Shown here one piece after another: positions 1 to 11,645 of a stretch of DNA of 64,000 bases. Where the stretch lies: positions 40,196,711-40,260,710 of the forward strand of contig CM047425.1 in assembly GCA_026168455.1 (NCBI GenBank). The letters run 5' to 3'. The translations under genes and the position numbers were made by a program. Position 1 is the first letter of the stretch; every line of letters begins with the position of its first letter. The stretch is from Theocolax elegans. Lineage: Eukaryota > Arthropoda > Insecta > Hymenoptera > Cerocephalidae. The notes beneath the pieces are model-generated. The model saw only the letters and a list, made by a program, of their open reading frames with translations. It ran no database searches and was not told the DNA's origin.

Positions 1-950
1 AATTAAATTTTAATTGTGTATGAGTGTGTCGGGAGTAGTTAGTAGTAATTATATAGCCGGTAGGCACGGGGCGGCAGCACCGACTGGATTACCGATATGG
101 TAATTCAGTATTTGTAATGCGCGCCTTCCGAGTGTCGGGTATGATTGGTTGCGTGATCGACCCAATAATGAACAGGTTGGTGGTGACGTAAACCACTATT
201 ATTGGGTAATCGGCCTTGACGGAAATAAGATCAAGGCTGACTACGCGTATCGATCACGCAATCAACCACCCTAATCAACGCCGGTAGATAAGGAGTATAG
301 TAAGATAGAGCAGGATAGCGATAGGGTGGGGAGGAAAATCCTTAATTTTGGGGATCAAGCCACGCCGCGAGCCGGATGAAGAAGCCGGTCTCGGTGATTC
401 GCTACCCGATCGTCCGACGAGGCAGTCGATTTTTCTGAGCAGTAGTATTTTCGTAGAGTCGTATTTTTGAGGCAGAGTAGCCATTTTTCGAGTATTTTTG
501 AGGTTTTGTAGAGTAGAGTACAGAGTTGTAGTCGAGGTGTGAGTCGAGTTGTCTTGGAGCTGAGAAGAGTTATTAGGCGAGTAATCTTTACGGTTAGCCC
601 GACGGGCGGCCGAATTATTTAAAATACTTAAATATAATAATTTTATATATTTGCCGGACGGAAGGAATGGAGAGTGTGTGCACGTGCGTGTGAGCCGGTC
701 GCGGGTCGCGTTCATTATTGTGTCGGTGCCGGACTTATAATATTATTTTGAACTTTTAAATAAATGAGTTGTGATTAAAAGGTAAATTCGTGAGTGTTAT
801 TTAAAGTAATTTTCCTTTACTCCGAAAGCCGCCGGTTCCGAGGTGGTCAGCCGTCGGGATTCCCTCTGTGACGAGGAGTCGAGGTGGAGATTTGCCGGGT
901 GGCCGAGTAGTGTTGTAAAGTAATTAGTTATTTAATTTTAAATATCGCCA
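1..950 (+). other. LTR-like non-coding stretch, probable 5' LTR end of the old host element
   Basis: No convincing protein is coded here. An AATAAA poly(A) signal lies at 759-764. About 190 bases later the stretch ends in CA at 949-950, directly before a motif resembling a tRNA-Lys primer site. That order (poly(A) signal, CA end, primer site) is what the right part of a 5' LTR looks like. The left end is outside the window and no matching 3' LTR was found, so the call is inference. The 146-codon minus-strand frame at 275-715 has no recognisable domain and is taken as chance. Confidence 0.3.
143..269. repeat. imperfect palindrome
   Basis: The arm at about 147-159 (GGTTGCGTGATCG) is matched in inverted orientation at 251-263. 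An inner pair, CCCAATAAT near 161-169 and ATTATTGGG near 198-206, is nested inside. It could be a small foldback element or an RNA/DNA hairpin within the LTR-like stretch. No function can be assigned. Confidence 0.55.
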
Positions 951-960
951 GGCGCCCAAC
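950..960 (+). other. primer-binding-site-like motif (tRNA-Lys type)
   Basis: The motif AGGCGCCCAAC differs by one base from TGGCGCCCAAC, which is complementary to the 3' end of animal tRNA-Lys. It sits immediately after a CA dinucleotide that could end an LTR. Only about 110 bases separate it from the glycoprotein ORF, so if it is a primer site the usual gag-pol region has been lost. Confidence 0.35.
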
Positions 961-1068
961 TAAATATAAATCGGCGATATCTAGCCATTTTCAACGTCGC
1001 TACGACGGAACCTCCGCCGGGTTATAATTTAATTTAATTAGATTTTTCCCGACGAAAAGTAGCGTCGC

Positions 1069-1768
1069 ATGTTCTTACTAGGGGAAGATTGGTTTACTAT
1101 TTTACCAAGAGGAACAACTAAGGGAGTAAAACCAGACATTTTAAAACCAACTACTAAAAATAACTGGAATTACACAGAGCCAACCGAACTTGCGAAAAGC
1201 GGAATTTACACCCAAGCGGAGATCCAAGCACTAAGACAAAACCTTATGTTTCCCGTAGAAATGCCAGCCATGTTGAACACAATTGCATTAGGAATGACGG
1301 GGAAAAAGGTAGATAAAAACGGTATGTCTATTACCCGATTATTCGATAAAGAAGCGTTGACAGAATTAGCCAACAACACTTGGATGAAAATTTGGGGGCA
1401 ATTATGTACTTTCGGATCATTTAGCGCAGCTATTATAGGCATTTTTATGATAGGGCGTTTGATAAAATTTTTAGTTGATACCATTTTACATGCTTATGCT
1501 TTGTATAGTTTATATGGGTGGTCACTTCATATTATAGGAGCCATTTGGAATTCAGTCACTCAATTATTACTGCACGTCGCAAGGGATAAACCAACGCGTG
1601 ACGCAAGGAAAAAGAGGGAAGAACAAGCTACGCCTTCGGAAGTAGCGGGCACTTGAGCGGAACATTTTTCGGACTCGCACGTACCTTTCGCCCCGCCCGA
1701 ACCTAGCACCTACACGGCACAACCTACTGTGGTAAGAGACAATGAGTCAGGAGGGGGTAAAATAGTAA
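1069..1768 (+). pseudogene. chuvirus-like envelope glycoprotein, C-terminal part, first segment
   Basis: A 195-codon open frame starts with ATG at 1069. It has a polar ectodomain end (residues about 1-110) and a long hydrophobic block (about 115-169) holding two likely membrane-spanning or membrane-proximal segments, then a basic Lys/Arg-rich tail. From memory of the family, the residue pattern around the hydrophobic block is that of glycoproteins of chuviruses and of chuvirus-derived env genes in BEL/Pao elements; no search was run. The N-terminal fusion domain is absent, since an in-frame stop lies just upstream. A TGA at 1654-1656 ends the frame early. The same frame stays open after it up to the insertion point at 1768 and resumes at 23626. 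Such proteins mediate membrane fusion and entry; this copy is broken. Confidence 0.6.
1765..1768. repeat. target-site duplication GTAA, left copy
   Basis: GTAA here precedes the TGTCGCG start of the first gypsy LTR and recurs at 23626-23629 directly after the last LTR's GTGACA end. The glycoprotein frame is continuous when one copy is counted, which independently supports the duplication. Confidence 0.8.
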
Positions 1769-1911
1769 TGTCGCGTCCCGACGAAAATTATATTATTTTT
1801 CGTAAAAAGTACTGCGTAGTTTAGAATAAAAATACGGCGTAGAGGACGAACAAAATAAGGTTGATAAAGAATGATTCTAAGTAAATGCAGTAATATAAAA
1901 TATAATTTATA
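1769..1911 (+). repeat. truncated gypsy LTR (first ~143 bases)
   Basis: The sequence matches the first ~143 bases of the full LTR at 2982 and then switches abruptly to sequence equivalent to position ~13621 of the internal region. The junction marks a deletion that removed the rest of this LTR, gag, pol and part of the 3' region. Confidence 0.85.
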
Positions 1912-2981
1912 TTGGACAGTTTTGCAACTTCTTGGGTTACTCTGTCGTACCGTTTATTCAGTGTAGTCCACTCTTTCTCCCAAGTTATAGGAGGATGGTT
2001 CTACATGGGCCTACTTAGCCTACTCAATTTTCGCACGGTCACTTATGTATTGCTCATTTTATTTTTTCATTTGTATCGATTGTATCTTTTTCTTATGAAA
2101 CTAAATTAACTATTCCTCAATTATATATTATATTATATTAAAAGTGAATCTTTGTTTATAATGGCTGAAAAGAAAATTCTAAAAAAAAAAAGTCAAAAAA
2201 TTATGTGTTCGTTTTTTTTTGGGGGGGAGGGGGAGCGAAGAAAATCAAATTTTCTTCACTCCTAATCTTTTTATAAAAATATATATAGATATATTATTAA
2301 GATAGGATGTACTAACATTGTTCACATTGAAGGGAGAACCTATATTGCATAAGAACAAGAAATTTTTTTTTTCTTCTCTTCAGCAATTCGTAATAGTAGA
2401 ATTATTAATTGAATAAATGTAAAAAAAAAAGAAACAAATATCTAACTCTTTTCTTTGACTTTTTAGAAAATATATATGTAAGCATACAAATATTATAAAA
2501 GAAAATTGAAAATTTTGTTAAAAAAAAATGTGGCTACGAGAAAAAAAATACTAGTTACAAAAAATGACTTGATGTATACTAAAAATTAGGGGTACAAACT
2601 AAAGATAAATAAATTTTTTTTTATCTACAGAAAACACATTTAATAATAATTATACAATTTTTCGGAATATCTAGAATAAAAACTGTAATAATAAAATTTT
2701 TTTTTATTAAGTATCTATTTTTGTAGGTGAACTATATCAATACTGTTAAACTGTTTGAAATAATGTAATAGATGTATGAAAAATAATAACAAACTAAGTT
2801 GAACTACGAAAGAAATAATTGTAATATGATTTATAAAGTTCACCATCAGAAATAAAGAAAAATTAATCGAAATAATGTTTATAATTTAAAATAAAGTATG
2901 ATATCTTATGTTGAGAGAAATAATAATATAATAATAATATTGATCAACGACGAGGGCGTCGTTTTTAAAAAGGGGGGGAGT
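1912..2981 (+). other. 3' end of a gypsy internal region, duplicate of ~13621-14688
   Basis: This AT-rich stretch is nearly identical to the 3' non-coding end of the complete gypsy-1 copy and ends in the same polypurine tract (2967-2980). It holds a 65-codon hydrophobic frame (1912-2109) that is also present at 13592-13819. A poly-G/poly-T run near 2212-2232 differs slightly in length from the partner copy. Confidence 0.85.
2967..2980 (+). promoter_or_regulatory. gypsy polypurine tract
   Basis: AAAAAGGGGGGGAG lies one base before the TGTCGCG LTR start. The identical tract occurs at 14674-14687 and, on the minus strand, at 27690-27703. Such tracts prime plus-strand DNA synthesis. Confidence 0.85.
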
Positions 2982-4711
2982 TGTCGCGTCCCGACGAAAA
3001 TTATATTATTATTTTTCGTAAAAAGTACTGCGTAGTTTAGAATAAAAATACGGCGTAGAGGACGAACAAAATATGGTAGATAAAGAATGATACTAAGTAA
3101 ATGCAGTAATATAAAATATAATTTATAGAGATAAGGAACAGATTATTTTACGAGTGTTTCAAACGAAAAAGAGACTGATAAGTAGAGTTGAAGATATTAT
3201 TCAAAGCCAATACGCATACAAGCGGGATCGCTGATAGTGAGATCGAAACGAAGGGTTACGCAAGAGTTTTTTTGTACTGCACTATAAAATCAATGCTCGG
3301 AGAAGAGCCGGCAATGGGAAACATCGACTAGAAAATTCGAGCATTAGAAGGAAGTAATAAATTAAGCCGTTCTTTGGGTAACGTCGCAGTAATAAAAAGG
3401 GGGACAGCAAATTCTCCGAATTAACTACGAAGCGATACAGAAAATGCACGGGATTCGATAATTTTTAATCACGCACATCTAACTGTCCAATCGGGTGCAA
3501 GCACAGAAAAATCGAGAACTACTTACACAATTTTCATATAAGGCAAAGTGTAAGACAAGGCGAAGTGTAAGACAAGGACAGATGCATAGATTTTTAGGGT
3601 ATATAAAGAGGGCCCAGAACAGACACAGCCAATCCTAATTTTTCATCTAAAGCTTTCGCAAGGCGAAGCTCTGCTAGGCAACTCTTCGATTTTTATCCGA
3701 GGGCGTGGCTCTGCTACTCGGACTTTAAAGTAATACGCATTAAAAAAATCACGAGAGATCTTGTATTCGGGGATCGAGACGTATCATTGACATCTACGAG
3801 CCATAGTCAAGGAACTACGACTTCGACATCTGGAAATCATCGGGCTCCAACAGCATACACATCTAACGCCCGCAGGTCTAGCAGGACATTATCCGGCAAT
3901 TTGACACCGCTATCCACGTTCAAGGCGGACCTTCGTTCCTCACCGAATACACACACACATATATATATATCTATATATTTGGGTACTTAAGGTATATTCT
4001 TTTCGGCTATCTATACGCTTGTATTATTCGTAAAGGCAAACCTGATATTTTATGTTATTTCGATTGCTGAACCAACCGTTTTCTTTTAAAACAATTATTA
4101 TTATATATTACAATTTATTTATAATAATTATTCATTGCATTGCATTTGATTTGAAATATTCACGGTTTGAATTGCAATTTATTCACAATAATTCATGTTT
4201 AAAACGACAACAATTTTTAATTAAATCTGCATTTATTTATAATAATTCTTATTTCGATTATTAATTATTAATGTTTATAATAAAAAAAAACCTTGTGTAT
4301 ATTTTATTCTATAATGTGTTAATGTGTTCGCCGTACACTTGTTTATTCAATCAAAATTAATCGTTATTCGACTTAAATAATTTTATACAATTGTTAATAA
4401 AATAGTGTGAATTTATGTGTTTTTGCCCATTAAAAAGCTGTAATAATTTAGTTGCACGTGTTCACTTAAAGGAAAACAGCATATTATATTTAAATAAATA
4501 ATGCATGATTAATACGAAATAAAACATATATTATTTTATTTATCCCAAATTATATCCTGCATCTCTACTCTCACAATAACTTCGCTCGCTACTCCCGGAG
4601 ACGTAAGGCTAGTCCTAGTCAAACAAGAGCGAAAGGAACGCGAATGGTTTATTAACCATTTGCCTTCTTGTAATATTTTTTATAGTGATTGGTGCAAGTC
4701 TGGACGTGACA
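2982..4711 (+). repeat. gypsy-1 LTR, middle copy (1730 bp)
   Basis: TGTCGCG to GTGACA, about 1.7 kb, which is long for an insect gypsy LTR. A TATA box (TATATAAAG, 3600-3608) marks the likely promoter. Just upstream there is a short direct repeat around GGC(A/G)AAGTGTAAGACAAGG (3542-3577). An (AC)n(AT)n microsatellite lies near 3950-3976 and varies in length between LTR copies. The short frames inside (3787-3990, 4052-4264) recur in every LTR copy but have no domain and are not called genes. Confidence 0.9.
3600..3608 (+). promoter_or_regulatory. TATA box of the gypsy LTR
   Basis: TATATAAAG followed by a GC-richer stretch with CAGAACAGACACAGCC, a plausible start region. The same box is at about 15304 in the last LTR and, inverted, in the gypsy-2 LTRs. 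Confidence 0.6.
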
Positions 4712-4737
4712 GATTGTATTAATTATTATAATAAATT

Positions 4738-4755
4738 TGGTGCATCGGCCGGGAA
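4738..4755 (+). other. primer binding site, tRNA-Gly(GCC)
   Basis: TGGTGCATCGGCCGGGAA is the exact reverse complement of the 3' end of animal tRNA-Gly(GCC), including CCA. It lies 26 bases after the LTR end. The same 18 bases occur on the minus strand at 37915-37932 in gypsy-2. Confidence 0.85.
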
Positions 4756-4814
4756 ACTCACATTTTTGAGAGAAAAAAAAAAGAGATTAAAGGAATAATG
4801 TGTTTAGAAGTAAA

Positions 4815-6780
4815 ATGTCAGGTTCGCCTAAAAATACTGATTGTAATGTAAATAAACAAAGAAACACGAGTTTCGAATTTTCTATGAATGATACGTTATT
4901 AAATTTATACAAAGAAAAAGTTCAGACTCTCGATACTCTCGAAAACACAATAATTACTCCTACGCGCGTAAAACATTTTAGTTTAAAACCCGCAGTTGTG
5001 AATTACGAGGAACAAAAAGAACTTATCGTGAATAATCCTGTAAATTTTAGTACGCCAGCCCCAATTTATCGTCCATATGAACCATTGATTTTAACACCGG
5101 ATATCGCTATAAGCTCGGTAAGAAAACGGCTCGCGACTGAAGTAAAAAAAGAGTTGTTAGATTCTTATCTCGAGGAACCTAAAATCATAGAAAGTTTACA
5201 AGATAGTGTAAAAAAAGGGACAACTTTTCAAGGTATCATAAATAAGATTAAAGGCGCGTTAAATATTTTTTCCGCACCGATCGAAAAAAAGACTGAGGAG
5301 CAAAGGCACTAGTGACAGACACGGCGAAAGTACTCGACGAAAAACTAATTCAAGGCGCGACAGATTTAACAATTCCCTTCGATAATCAATTAATTAAAAG
5401 ATCACCCGAACAAGCAAACTCTTCTAAGATTAAAGACGAATTATTTAATAAAATTAATTTAGACGAATTAAGAACAAGCACCGGAACAAAACCAAAAAAA
5501 CTAGATAGGAGTGAAGTTGAAAAACAAATTAATAATAAAACAATGACGTCTCAAATTCGAGGTTTATCGCTAAAGGGCGCTCTAGATTTAATACCGCGGT
5601 TTAACGGTCATAATATAAATTTATCGCAATTTTTGAACGGATGCAACGAAGCAAAAGAAATTTTACCGTCGGAGTACGAAAAAGAATTAACAAAACTTAT
5701 TCGAATGCGTTTATATGGGGAAGCTTTAACTTGTGCGCGCGGAGAAAATTTTAATTCTATCAAAGAGATATCCGATTTTTTCGAAAACACCTTCGGATCG
5801 ATAAAAACATATTACAAGTGGACGGGAGAACTTGCTAAATTGAAACAGAAAAACAATTAGACAGTCGTTGCTTATTTTAATCGGTTACAAGAAATAAAAA
5901 ACGAAATAGTCAAAGCGGCCGACAGAGAGGGATGAGTCGCGATAGCAGATCATTTCATGCTTGAGCTAAGGCGAGATTGTTTAAAATTCGTTTTAAAAGG
6001 GCATTGTTGGGAAATTCGCGCGCGTTTAGGGACTCCAAGTTCTATAAAACAAGCTCGTGAACAAGCGCTCGAGGTGGAGCGCGAGTTCGCTTGTAGCGTC
6101 TTGGACGAGGAGACGCCGAGCCGAGAAGAGGCTCGTTTTCGTTCAACTCGAGAAACGCGTAAAGTAAACTATATTTCTAATAACTCTCCGATTGTATGTC
6201 AATATTGTTCTAAGACTGGTCATGGGGCCATAAATTGTTTCAAATTAGCACGAAGTTTTGCGGAAAGATTTTCCGATAATAACAATCGACGCAATCCCAT
6301 AAACAGTTCATAGAGCCCACAAAATCGCTCGGATAACAGTCATAATTATAATAGACCAAATTTACAATTTGGTGGTTGGAATGAGTATCAAAATCAGACG
6401 GAATTTTTACCAAGTAGAGACAGAGATAAAAATGATTCCTTTGTTCGTTATAATAATAATAAATACTCGTCGCAGCAATTTAACAAAGAAGATCGGGGAA
6501 ATAATTCCGGGATTCGCGGTGTGCGCAAGCCGGTTAATCCAATTTCCCAAGAATTACGATACATTAATAACGAATCGAATAATAATATAAGATCACCAGT
6601 TACTTGTTTTCATTGCGGAAAGCCCGGTCACATAAAGCGCGATTGTTATAAGTTACAAAGAGAGATAAGAGAAGGAAATCAAAATCAGGGAAACACCGAC
6701 ACTCTCTCCGAGGAGGGTCGAGAGAGAGGCTACGAATCAAATTCCCTCTACTTCGAGCGCGGAAACCCGCTCAAACGTCC
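4815..6780 (+). pseudogene. gag: gypsy-1 Gag polyprotein, disrupted
   Basis: The frame most likely starts at the ATG at 4815. Segments at 4815-5312, 5312-5860, 5957-6313 and 6521 onward make one Gag. It has a polar N-terminal part, a capsid-like core (about 5540-6110) and two CCHC zinc knuckles (near 6199-6241 and 6606-6643) that bind RNA. Compared with gypsy-2 it has a deletion of roughly 190 bases near 4940, a one-base loss near 5301, a TAG at 5858-5860, a TGA near 5934, a TAG at 6312-6314 and a 2-base loss near 6706 that fuses the gag frame to pol. The TAG at 5858 is shared with gypsy-2; the others are private. Confidence 0.8.
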
Positions 6781-9700
6781 CCTCCGCACCGCGAAAATAA
6801 ATTTAAGCCAACAGAGTTCAGTCCCGGTCGTAATCTTCGATACCGGTCAGTTAAGACGTCCGTTAAAATTCTTGCTAGATACAGGAGCATCGGTAAGTCT
6901 AATTAAAGAGTCAGAGGTAGACTCTCGCGTAAAAATTGACGAAAATGATATTATATTGTTAAAAGGCATAACTGACCACTCATTAACTACTCGTGGTAAA
7001 ATTAGAATAGATTTCGAAGTATCTCCCGTGGAACTCAATTTAGTACATGATTCGTTCCCTATACAACAAGACGGAATCTTAGGCACCGATTTTTTCCGTA
7101 GAAACGATGCAAAAATCAATTATTTGGATCAATATTTAGAATTTAACGGATTAATTCTCCCCTTTGAAAATGCAAATAATATGCAAACGGATGAATCGAT
7201 TTATATAATGGAGGATATCGAAAATTATGACCGAAAATCAATACGATATATGCCAAAAGCAAGGGAAAACAATGATTATACGAACATGAAAAATTCAAGA
7301 TTTTATAATTATACCGATAGTGACTCAGAAACGTCAAGTGATTTTCAATTACACGAAAATGATGAAACGTTTATAAAATTTGACACAAACGAATCGTATG
7401 AAATCTACGAACAAGAACAAAAAAATGAAAGAAATCAAAATGGCAACGACAAAAACCTATACAATCACAGTGAAAAAGAACAAGAGTTATATGACGATTA
7501 TAAAGATGACGAAATACAAGTACATCAGATCGACGAGGAGTCGTATCTAAGGAATAATACATGTAAAGAAAGTGAAAATTGTTATGGATTAATGAAGGAA
7601 GAACGATTACGAATAAATAATGGAAAGGTGCAGCCACGGGTATGTGATGTGACTGAGCCACGTATTAAAGAAAAATTTGATGAAATTACTGAAAATTGTG
7701 GTATTATTGAAGCACCATTGTTCGATAGGATGGCTGGGAGTCCATCCTGTACTAATTATGAAAACGAAGTTGACCTGAAGTATGATATTGAAAATGAAAT
7801 AAAAAATGAAGAAAATTTATGGTATAAGACAGTTAATAATTGTCAAGTACAAATGGATTATGAAATTGAGGAGGGCGATAAATGCGGACCTCGTGAAAAT
7901 AAGGAAAATTTTGTTGACAAATAGATGAATTGTAAAGTACAGATGGATTATGAAATTGAGGAGGGCGATAAATGCGGACCTCGTGAAAATAAGAAAGATT
8001 TTGTTGATAAAAAGTTGAATTGTCAAGTACTAATGGATTACGAAATCGAGGAGGGCGATAAATGCGGACCTCGTGATAAAAATGTTAGTTATGTTTGTAA
8101 ATTGAATAACGAAGAATTGGTTATGTCGGGGGAAAAGTTAGATACTATCCCGAGAACCGAAATATTATGGATAAACAATCAAGGAACTGAAGAAACTGAA
8201 AATGAGATAAATAATGAGAATTTAATTAACATACAGGAAGAAAATGAACAGGATGGGGACCCTAGCGACTTTTTATTGAATGAACGAGTAATAAACGAAA
8301 ATTTACGAAGTGAATTTGTTGAAGTCATACACGAAAATGAAATGAATAACAGTTATTTGGTTTATTCAAATAAACCTTATATTAATAATTTTTATAGTTA
8401 TGAAAGTGAAGAGGTCGACATACACGACATTTCTGACGATCGATCTGAAGCGAGGATACTTAACATAACGGAGGATACAAGTGCACTTAATCGTAATGAA
8501 CGGTTAAAAGAAGCCTTGCATTTTGATAAAATGGACGAGGAACAAAGACAATCTATAGAAAATTTAATTGATAAATATTCGGATTGTTTCTGTCTAAAAG
8601 GAGAAAAATTAGGCGTGACAAATGCTATAGAACATAAGATACCGACTGTCGACGACATACCAATCACAGCTAAGCCATATAGATTTCCTCATGCTCTCAA
8701 AAGTGAACTTGATAAACAATTAAAAGAAACGATTGAAGGAGACATAATTGAACCATCAAGTTCCAATTATACATCACCTGTTTTTCTAGTAACAAAAAAG
8801 CCTGATAGTCAGGGTAATAAACGATACCGACTAGTTGTCGACTTACGACAATTAAACGATAAAACCGTAAAAGATCGATACCCATTACCTAATATACTAG
8901 ATATTATCGATCAAATCGGACCAGAAAATCGTGTATGCACCTTCTTGGATTTATGTCAAGGATTTTTACAAGTTCCGTTATCTCAAGAAGATCGACATAA
9001 AACAGCTTTTGCATCTTCATTCGGTTTATTTCAATTTAAAACAATGCCTATGGGATTATGCAATTCTCCAGCCACTTTTCGAAGGATGATTGATCGTGTT
9101 TGCGAAGGCATGCAAGGCAAAGAAATATTTTTATTCCTTGACGACCCAGTTATATACGCTAAAAATATTCAGGAACATAACCAAAAGTTTGAAAAATTTT
9201 TGCAAAGAGTACGCGCCGCAAATCTGAAATTACAGCCAGACAAATGTGAATTTTTGAAGAGAGAAGTAGTGTATCTGGGACTCGTACTATCAACAGAAGG
9301 TGTTTTGCCGGATCCAAAAAAATTAGAAGCAGTAAAAAAATTTCCAATTCCAAAAACAGTGAAAAACATACGTCAATTTTTAGGATTAGCAGGTTATTAT
9401 AGACGATTCATTGCGAATTTTTCGGGTATTGCTAGACCATTAAGTAATTCATTAAAAAAAGACGCACCCTTCCTATGGTCCAGCAAGGTTCAAAAGGCAT
9501 TCGATGATTTAAGAGAAAAATTGTGTAAACAACCAATACTACAAATCGCAGATTTTAATAAACCATTTATAGTGACTTGTGACGCTAGCGGTACAGCAAT
9601 AGGAGCAATATTATCACAAGGAGAGGTGAGAACCGACCTGCCAGTTGCTTATGTTTCGCGGGTATTAAACAAAGCCGAGCAAAAATATGATACTTATTCA

Positions 9701-10492
9701 AGGGAAGCATTAGCCATACTGGATGCCGTTACTCAGTTCGATTGCTATCTAAGAGGCCGTCGTTTCCTCATTATAACAGATCATAAACCACTTGTTTGGT
9801 TTAAAAACTCAGTAGATCCGACATCCAGAGTTAGTAGATGGAGAATAAAACTGAATGCATACGACTTTGACATCGTATACAAAGCCGGTAAAAGTAACGT
9901 TAATGCAGACGCGTTATCAAGAAATCCAATAGAAGAACCCGTTTATGTTTTTAAAAATCATTCTATGGAAACACGCAGTCGCGCAGGAAAAATAACAAGG
10001 CCAAACTACAATGAAAAGAGAGCAAAACGACCCAACAAGTCAAATATATCAAAAGAACCAGTCAAAAACCTTCCTATAATACAAGAAGTCCCCGAGGAAA
10101 TTGAAACGATAGTCAACTCAGATAAAAGATTACAACCCATGGAGATAGATAATTTTAACAACAAATTTGACGAGTCCTGGGAAGAAAAGGATGTTTACGA
10201 AGAACCAAATGATGAAAAGAAATTCATTGAAGTTAAAGAACAACTCTTCATGAGAAAAGATAATTACGTGTATTTCATAACTGCGACTGGAATGCCTTTA
10301 GATGAAGGATCCAGAAATTTGGCTTCCAAATTATTACTACCTCATTTTTCCAATTTAAATCCAGGAGAAATAAGAATCAATAATAAAAACGGAAAAATGC
10401 ATTTTGCTATGGTGTTACGTGACGAAGAGCGACTGAGTACTTCAGAAATTATTAATAATCTAAAAACGAATCGCGAAGAGCGAATTTATTGA
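6781..10492 (+). pseudogene. pol: gypsy-1 Pol: protease, acidic linker, reverse transcriptase, RNase H
   Basis: The aspartic protease motif LLDTGAS is at about 6871-6891. A linker of about 400 residues rich in Asp, Glu and Asn follows; it contains three 90-bp repeats and a TAG at 7922-7924. The reverse transcriptase (about 8500-9400) has the LDL motif of the first catalytic Asp near 8946 and FLDD at about 9130-9150. RNase H has TCDAS near 9572, the SREA Glu near 9700 and TDHKPL near 9776. The frame ends at 10492 because of a 53-base deletion relative to gypsy-2, flanked by ATC microhomology. The enzyme would copy element RNA into DNA; here it is broken by the stop and the deletion. Confidence 0.9.
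7838..8100 (+). repeat. 90-bp in-frame tandem repeat in the protease-RT linker (3 copies)
   Basis: Copies start at about 7838, 7928 and 8018. Each encodes 30 residues with the conserved core MDYEIEEGDKCGP. Gypsy-2 has two copies at the matching place (about 34490-34650), so copy number varies within the family. The gypsy-1 TAG lies between its first and second copies. Confidence 0.85.
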
Positions 10493-10514
10493 AAACGTTT
10501 CATGGAACGAAACA

Positions 10515-11645
10515 TTGAAACAAATAAGTATAACTCTACGAAAAATTAATGTAAAAATAATTATTTGTTTAGGATTCATAAAATGTGTGGAAGAAAGTAA
10601 TAGGGAAAATATTATTCGCGAAATGCACGAGTCTGCTTGTGCAGGGCATAAAGGGGTAACAAAAACCTATAAACGTATAAAACAACGTTTTTATTGGCCA
10701 GATATTAAGAACGAGGTACAAAACTACATTAGACATTATTTAACTTGTCAACTAAAAAAATTGGTTCGTGTTAAAACTAAACAACGTATGATAATAACAG
10801 ATACTCCGTACTCGGCTATGGAATCCATATCGGTCGATCTTGTGGGACCATTTCCCAGATCTCGAAATAATAACAATAATATATTAACCATTCAATGTAA
10901 CCTTTCAAAATACTGTATGGCGATACCCATACCAGACGCGACCGCGGCCACGATCGCCGAAGCGTTAGTCCGTCGACACTTTTCAATTTTTAGCGCCCCG
11001 TTGTTAATTATCTCCGACCAAGGTACCTCATTTTTAAGTAGTCTCATGAGAGAAGTAGCGAAAATTTTTAAGATTAAACAAGTTAAAACCACGGCTTATC
11101 ACCCTCAGTCCAACTCCGTTGAGCATTTTCATAGCAGCTTAGCAGATTATTTAAAAACAATGATAGAAAGAAATGACTCATGGGATGAGTTATGCGAATT
11201 AGCCGCGTTTTCATATAATACGTCGGTACATGAGGGTCATCTCTACACGCCTTTTGAAATTGTTTTTGCACGAAAAGCGCGACTACCATCAAACGAACCT
11301 TTAGACCCACGACAACGAGTTCCAACGTATGATGATTACATTATAAATTTACGACAACGTTTAAACGAAATACAGGGAATCGCGCGAGAAAAATTAATAG
11401 CTTCTAAACATAGGTCGAAATTCTATTACGACAGGAAAGCCAATCATCAAGAATTTCAGACAGGGGATAATGTCTGGTTATTAAAAGGAGGGAAGAAATA
11501 CAAACTAGGCGATCAATATACTGGACCACATCGGATTTTAGAAATAGTTAATAACAAGGGAAATGTAAAAATAGAGCTAGTTCATAATAAAGCGAAAATA
11601 GTGCATGTTAATAGGTTAAGATATTCATATATGGAACCTTTGTAG
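10515..11645 (+). CDS. gypsy-1 integrase
   Basis: A 376-codon frame with the usual integrase order: an N-terminal HHCC zinc region (about residues 36-80), an RNase-H-like core with Asp in VDLVGPF (~107), Asp in SDQGTSF (~167) and Glu in the SVEHFH segment (~202), and a C-terminal GPY/F-type module near residue 335. The first Cys of the zinc CxxC pair is Tyr in this copy (gypsy-2 keeps Cys). The catalytic Glu is kept, unlike gypsy-2. It is in a different frame from the RT segment because of the deletion near 10465, so it would not be made as part of Pol. Confidence 0.85.
   Translation: MKQISITLRKINVKIIICLGFIKCVEESNRENIIREMHESACAGHKGVTKTYKRIKQRFYWPDIKNEVQNYIRHYLTCQLKKLVRVKTKQRMIITDTPYSAMESISVDLVGPFPRSRNNNNNILTIQCNLSKYCMAIPIPDATAATIAEALVRRHFSIFSAPLLIISDQGTSFLSSLMREVAKIFKIKQVKTTAYHPQSNSVEHFHSSLADYLKTMIERNDSWDELCELAAFSYNTSVHEGHLYTPFEIVFARKARLPSNEPLDPRQRVPTYDDYIINLRQRLNEIQGIAREKLIASKHRSKFYYDRKANHQEFQTGDNVWLLKGGKKYKLGDQYTGPHRILEIVNNKGNVKIELVHNKAKIVHVNRLRYSYMEPL

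Noticed and set aside
275..715. 146-codon minus-strand frame
   Set aside because: No domain, odd composition, and it overlaps a stretch with LTR features.
3787..4264. Short frames inside gypsy LTRs (also at 15491, 26409, 26619, 38426, 38636)
   Set aside because: They recur only because the LTRs are copies; no domain and they cross the microsatellite.
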